From Spirulina sp. CCY15215 (GTDB lineage Bacteria; Cyanobacteriota; Cyanobacteriia; Cyanobacteriales; Spirulinaceae), in assembly GCF_016888125.1 (NCBI RefSeq), contig NZ_JACSWA010000594.1:1-38629 (forward strand): a stretch of 38,629 bases of DNA, in the 5' to 3' direction. Position 1 is the stretch's first letter; the number at the start of each line of letters is the position of its first letter. Of this stretch, positions 35,567-38,629 are shown one piece after another. Below the pieces are notes generated by a model. The model saw only the letters and a program-made list of their open reading frames with translations, was not told where the DNA came from and made no database searches. Position numbers and translations under genes: made by a program.

Positions 35567-35797
35567 TCAAAATCTGTAAATATCAATATTTAGTTCTCCC
35601 CTATGATATTTACGATGACAATCCAAACAAAGGGTTATCATATTTTGCATATCTGCCGATCCACCTTCGCTGTAGGGAATCAAGTGATGGCCTTGCGCGT
35701 TTTGACTAATTTTGCCGCAAACCATACATTGATATTGTTCGTATTCTTTGACTTCTTTTTGTGCTTTTCGATGTTTGTAGGGTCGATTCTGTCCCAT
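35567..35797 (-). CDS. Stand-alone HNH endonuclease-like protein
   Basis: This 76-residue protein is almost entirely an HNH/zinc-finger module: CMVCGKISQNAQGHHLIPYSEGGSADMQNMITLCLDCHRKYHRG. It contains two C-x2-C zinc pairs (about C24/C27 and C57/C60), the H-H catalytic pair, Asn in MQN, and the final His. The N-terminus is basic (NRPYKHRKAQKEVKEYEQYQ), suiting DNA binding. Small free-standing HNH proteins occur in mobile elements, phages and restriction systems; no partner gene of those kinds is next to it. GGAG lies about 12 bases upstream of ATG 35797. It lies in line with two small genes of unknown function on the same strand. Confidence 0.85.
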   Translation of the reverse strand: MGQNRPYKHRKAQKEVKEYEQYQCMVCGKISQNAQGHHLIPYSEGGSADMQNMITLCLDCHRKYHRGELNIDIYRF

Positions 35798-35871
35798 TTT
35801 TAGATTAACTCCTTTGAAAAACTACAAGGAAAAAAGCTACACAAAATTGCTATGAAGGTTTGTAAAATTTT

Positions 35872-36072
35872 CTATTCGTTATCACCTTCAAGAGCTTTAA
35901 AATCTTGACTTGGGAGACTTTTTCGATCGCCTTCAACAATTGTACCTCTTGCCTCTGGTGCAATGCTTTTTTTTGCTTGTCTAATGGCTGTTACCATTTT
36001 TTCTTGTTCTTCGCTGGTTAAATTGTCAATCCTAGCGTGAAGTGCCTTGTCTCGTTTGGAGTCATCCGTCAT
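35872..36072 (-). CDS. Small hypothetical protein
   Basis: 66 residues, highly charged and probably mostly helical: MTDDSKRDKALHARIDNLTSEEQEKMVTAIRQAKKSIAPE, then a Gly/Ser-containing tail ending EGDNE. No motif is recognised. ATG 36072 is chosen because AGGA stands about nine bases upstream; extending to 36117 would add a hydrophobic, unlikely leader and touch the preceding gene. It lies 44 bases after the gene at 36117-36386 and 74 bases before the HNH gene, so the three could share a transcript. A small regulator or antitoxin would fit the size and charge, but there is no direct evidence. Confidence 0.5.
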   Translation of the reverse strand: MTDDSKRDKALHARIDNLTSEEQEKMVTAIRQAKKSIAPEARGTIVEGDRKSLPSQDFKALEGDNE

Positions 36073-36116
36073 AATCACTATCCTTGATGAGATTTGTTGA
36101 TTTACACTCACAAACA

Positions 36117-36386
36117 CTAAAAAGTCCGTGTTTTGAGAACACCATTTGCAGTTGTAAGAGTTGTTTCAACCTCTTCAATGTCATTTTCCTTAAACTCAAT
36201 ACTCAAGTTAGGTGTGTGTTGAATTCTCGGAAACTTATTCTCATCCAGTGTTACCAATATTACAGAAACTTCACCGGATTTTTTTCTAACCGCAATATTA
36301 TACCCAGATTCAACTGGCCAGATATTCAGGACACTATCTCCTTCATCCAGAATTTTGATCTTGGGTGTAGGCATTGCTTGCACCAT
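36117..36386 (-). CDS. Small hypothetical protein
   Basis: 89 residues, predicted mainly beta: PKIKILDEGDSVLNIWPVESGYNIAVRKKSGEVSVILVTLDENKFPRIQHTPNLSIEFKEND, then a short polar tail. It has no cysteine, signal or membrane segment, and I recognise no family. ATG 36386 has GGAG about ten bases upstream. A possible -10 (TATAGT on the minus strand) lies near 36440-36445, about 55 bases before the start. It is first of three small minus-strand genes and ends 140 bases from the MITE at 36535. Confidence 0.55.
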   Translation of the reverse strand: MVQAMPTPKIKILDEGDSVLNIWPVESGYNIAVRKKSGEVSVILVTLDENKFPRIQHTPNLSIEFKENDIEEVETTLTTANGVLKTRTF

Positions 36387-36525
36387 TATCTATAATCTCC
36401 ATCGCTAATGTTATTGTCAAAGTTTCCGGCACTTTGCTACTATACTACAGTAAAAAAATGCAAAATAAATCAAGGACAACCTTACTTTATATAAAATCTT
36501 GTTAAAAAACTTGACAAATATGGCT

Positions 36526-36766
36526 CTACGAAACGGGAGCAGGTCAAACTCGCAGACCACTTGTACTAAACCATGACATGGTGCATATTTTAGCTTGATC
36601 TGATGGGACTTTGAGCTTGATTTGACACATATAGCAATCCTAATTGAGATGTGAAGGTGGCGTAGGCTGAAGCCCTTACCATTACTGGATTCTTTGTTTA
36701 CAAATCAAATGGACTTGCTATATAATTCAAGTGTTCTTACAAAACTGACCTGCTCCCCTACGAAAC
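36526..36766. mobile_element. Non-autonomous MITE (223 bp) with 9-bp target duplication
   Basis: GGGAGCAGGTCA (36535-36546) and its exact reverse complement TGACCTGCTCCC (36746-36757) form 12-bp terminal inverted repeats. A further partial match follows inward (both ends reach ACTTG about 17 bases in). The element is flanked on both sides by the identical 9-mer CTACGAAAC (36526-36534 and 36758-36766), a target-site duplication. The 199 bases between contain no gene; they include small hairpins (CCATG-A-CATGG; GGCT-GA-AGCC). Inference: mobilised in trans by a transposase encoded elsewhere. Confidence 0.88.
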
Positions 36767-36831
36767 TGTTAATCTGCAAATTAGTCAAATTTCTGATTCA
36801 AATATGAAACAAATCTTATGAAGTACCAGAA

Positions 36832-37941
36832 ATGAAATTAAATTCTTTAATTAATATCGCCTCTCAATTTAAACCCGATCGCCAGATTTTAGAAGTTCAA
36901 GAATTTGGCAATGGCAATATCAATAAAACATTTCGAGTAAGTTTAGATGCTTCTGAAGAGTATTATTTTATTTTACAGCGCATCAATATACAAGTATTTT
37001 CGCAACCAGAATTGGTAATGCAAAATATGCGAGTTTTCTGCGATCGCGCCCCAGAAAATCTCCAAAAAATCAATTTAGAACCCGATCGCCGATGGGAAAT
37101 TCCGTCTATATTATTAACTCAAAAAGGTCAGGAATATTGGCGCGATCGCGAAGGGGGATTTTGGCGGGCAATTCGTTTTATTGAAGGACAAACTTATGAT
37201 ATAATTACGAATAAACAGCAAGCCAAAGAAGTAGGATACGGACTAGGATTATTTCATACGCTTTTAAGCAATATTCCCTGTGAAGAATTAGCGGATACTT
37301 TAGAAGGCTTTCATATTTTACCCCGTTATTTAGAGCAGTACGATCGCATTTTAGAAAAAACTTCCCCCTCTACAACTGCTGAAATTAAATATGCCCTGCA
37401 ATTCGTCGAAAATCGCCGCCATTGGGCAACAATTTTAGAAGATGCCAAACAACTCGGAAAACTGCCTTTGCGTCCCATTCACGGCGATCCCAAGGTCAAT
37501 AACGTGATGATGGATGCAAGTACCGGACAGGCGATCGCCATGATAGATTTAGACACAATTAAACCCGGTTTAGTTCATTATGATATCGGTGACTGTTTGC
37601 GATCGGGTTGCAATCTTCTCGGGGAAGAAACAGAAAATTGGGATGAGGTTTCTTTTAATCTCGATCTGTGTCAAGCTATCTTACAAGGTTATTTCTCAAT
37701 GGCGCAGAGTTTTTTGACTAAACATGATTATGATTATCTCTACGATGGTATTAGCGCGATCGCATTCGAGTTAGGATTAAGATTCTTTAGTGACTATCTC
37801 GCAGGAAATGTTTATTTTAAGGTTAAATATCCAGAACATAACTTGAATCGTGCTATAGTTCAATTTAAACTGGTAGAAAGTATTGAGCAACAAGAAAGCA
37901 TTATTCGGAATCTGATCCAAGAATGTTTAAGCGATAATTGA
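36832..37941 (+). CDS. APH-fold small-molecule kinase (sugar/choline-kinase-like)
   Basis: This 369-residue cytoplasmic phosphotransferase has the aminoglycoside-phosphotransferase fold. The nucleotide loop region is FGNGNINKTFRVSL (about 25-38), followed by YYFILQRINIQVFSQPELVMQNM, a pattern seen in N-acetylhexosamine kinase (NahK)-like members. The catalytic loop is PIHGDPKVNNVMMD (about 218-231) and the metal motif is AMIDLDTIKPGLVHYDIGDCLR (about 238-259). The substrate is probably a sugar or amino-alcohol rather than an antibiotic, but this is inferred from the subgroup. It begins 66 bases after the MITE and is followed after nine bases by the DOMON-like gene, forming an operon. Confidence 0.85.
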   Translation: MKLNSLINIASQFKPDRQILEVQEFGNGNINKTFRVSLDASEEYYFILQRINIQVFSQPELVMQNMRVFCDRAPENLQKINLEPDRRWEIPSILLTQKGQEYWRDREGGFWRAIRFIEGQTYDIITNKQQAKEVGYGLGLFHTLLSNIPCEELADTLEGFHILPRYLEQYDRILEKTSPSTTAEIKYALQFVENRRHWATILEDAKQLGKLPLRPIHGDPKVNNVMMDASTGQAIAMIDLDTIKPGLVHYDIGDCLRSGCNLLGEETENWDEVSFNLDLCQAILQGYFSMAQSFLTKHDYDYLYDGISAIAFELGLRFFSDYLAGNVYFKVKYPEHNLNRAIVQFKLVESIEQQESIIRNLIQECLSDN

Positions 37942-37950
37942 ATAGAATCA

Positions 37951-38484
37951 ATGCCAGAATTTTTATTATCTCCCTTTCCCTCTGACATTTTGCATCATAA
38001 TCTAACAATTTCTGGGGCAATTTCTCGCTGCGATCGCATTCTTTCACTCCATTACGAACTTACAGGAAATTTGGAACAATTGGCTATTCCTCCCCTAGTC
38101 AATCAACCTAACCGCAAACGCGAACTTTGGCAAGAAACCTGTTTTGAATTTTTCCTAAAACCCCATAACTCATCTCAATATTGGGAATTCAATCTCTCCC
38201 CAAGCGGCCATTGGAATATCTATCATTTTCAGGATTATCGAGAAGGAATGAAAGAAGAGATAAAATTTATGATCTTACCGTTTTTGATTCGAGAAGAAAA
38301 TAATCGTGTATCATTAAATATAGAGCTTAATTTAGACGCGATCGCTTCCCCAGATCGAGTTTTAGAAGTTGCCATTAGTACCGTTATAAAATTTAAAAAT
38401 GGCGATCTAGCTTATTATGCCCTAACTCATCCTCAAAAACAAGCTGATTTTCATCATCAAGATAGTTTTGTGATTCAATTATAG
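37951..38484 (+). CDS. DOMON-like domain protein
   Basis: This 177-residue beta-sandwich protein has no signal peptide. Characteristic stretches are LSLHYELTGNLEQLAIPP, RKRELWQETCFEFFLKP (about 55-71), YWEFNLSPSGHWNIYHFQDYREGM (about 77-100), VSLNIELNLDAIA (about 119-131), LEVAISTVIKFKNGDLAYYALTHPQKQADFHHQDSF (about 137-173). This is the pattern annotated as DOMON-like, related to carbohydrate-binding modules; in cyanobacteria I recall it beside a kinase-like gene. Its stop codon at 38482-38484 directly adjoins the IS-type end that fills the rest of the window. The function is unknown; sugar or ligand binding linked to the kinase is a guess. Confidence 0.8.
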   Translation: MPEFLLSPFPSDILHHNLTISGAISRCDRILSLHYELTGNLEQLAIPPLVNQPNRKRELWQETCFEFFLKPHNSSQYWEFNLSPSGHWNIYHFQDYREGMKEEIKFMILPFLIREENNRVSLNIELNLDAIASPDRVLEVAISTVIKFKNGDLAYYALTHPQKQADFHHQDSFVIQL

Positions 38485-38629
38485 GAGTCAATAACCCACC
38501 GCTAACCCTTTGGGTATAGCGGGGGCTTGAAGCAAGCCCATAGTTGACCAGCCTAAGTTCTTGGGAACTACGTTTTTTAAGCTATCACACCCTCAAATGC
38601 GTCGCTAGTTTGTCGCTCTGTGGTCAACA
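38485..38629 (-). mobile_element. Right end / omegaRNA-like region of an IS200/IS605-type (TnpB) element
   Basis: Seen: on the minus strand GTTGACCA (38628-38621) pairs with TGGTCAAC (38550-38543) and encloses a small AGTTC-CCAA-GAACT hairpin. Outside follow GGGCTTG-CTT-CAAGCCC (38539-38523) and the terminal hairpin CCGCTA-TACCC-AAA-GGGT-TAGCGG (38522-38499), then TGGGTTATTGAC up to the stop codon of the DOMON-like gene. A minus-strand frame of about 16 residues from the window edge (LTTERQTSDAFEGVIA, stop) could be the TnpB C-terminus. Known: TnpB omegaRNA overlaps the tnpB 3' end and ends in the right-end hairpin. Inference: the element body lies beyond the window on the minus strand. Confidence 0.55.

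Noticed and set aside
36415-36420. Consensus TTGACA on the minus strand before the 89-residue gene
   Set aside because: A -10 at normal spacing would put the transcript start at or after the start codon.

Overview
The window is cyanobacterial. HIP1 octamers (GCGATCGC) are scattered throughout. It encodes ferredoxin-NADP+ reductase with a phycobilisome-linker domain (petH), phosphoribulokinase (prk) with the regulatory cysteine pairs, a GUN4-domain protein and a cyanobacterial-type ArsC. A near-complete hormogonium-polysaccharide (hps) gene set points to a filamentous, probably gliding cyanobacterium. Species cannot be decided from the sequence alone.

Layout. 1-97: truncated right end of an IS200/IS605-type (TnpB/omegaRNA) element. 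195-5766: housekeeping and regulatory genes (DUF3386 protein, petH, prk, a small membrane protein, a CRP-family regulator, a CHAD protein). 5900-9944: a secreted protein, an orphan amino-acid-type binding lipoprotein, a GT2/GT-C fusion and a small Cys-rich protein. 10075-16975: a surface-polysaccharide block with an MBOAT (AlgI-like) O-acetyltransferase and SGNH-like partner, a SASA-type acetylesterase, two methyltransferases, a GT2 and an HpsE-like glycosyltransferase. 17566-26334: hpsA-hpsB-hpsC-hpsD, one giant pilin-like protein and three pseudopilins. 26453-28561: rpsB and tsf, with a structured leader and several repeat arrays. 28671-31546: an Asp-rich unknown, a YwqG-like protein and a zinc-ribbon GUN4 protein. 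31641-33242: acr3-arsC arsenic resistance. 33259-35526: a GerMN lipoprotein and ilvC. 35567-36386: three small minus-strand genes including a stand-alone HNH protein. 36526-36766: a 223-bp MITE with a 9-bp target duplication. 36832-38484: a sugar-kinase-like/DOMON-like pair. 38485-38629: the end of a second TnpB/omegaRNA-type element, on the minus strand.

How the parts fit. Inferred: the hps genes form a pseudopilin-based secretion and assembly system for a motility polysaccharide. The glycosyltransferases, methyltransferases and opposed O-acetylation/deacetylation enzymes immediately upstream would build and decorate that polymer. The most unusual points are an ice-binding-protein-like (DUF3494-like) module and a C9 tract inside HpsA; the acetylation/deacetylation module beside hps; a MITE-like element before tsf whose right arm has become a six-copy 17-bp array; a 16-residue repeat added to the front of EF-Ts; and the clean MITE near the right edge. 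No tRNA, rRNA or CRISPR array was seen.
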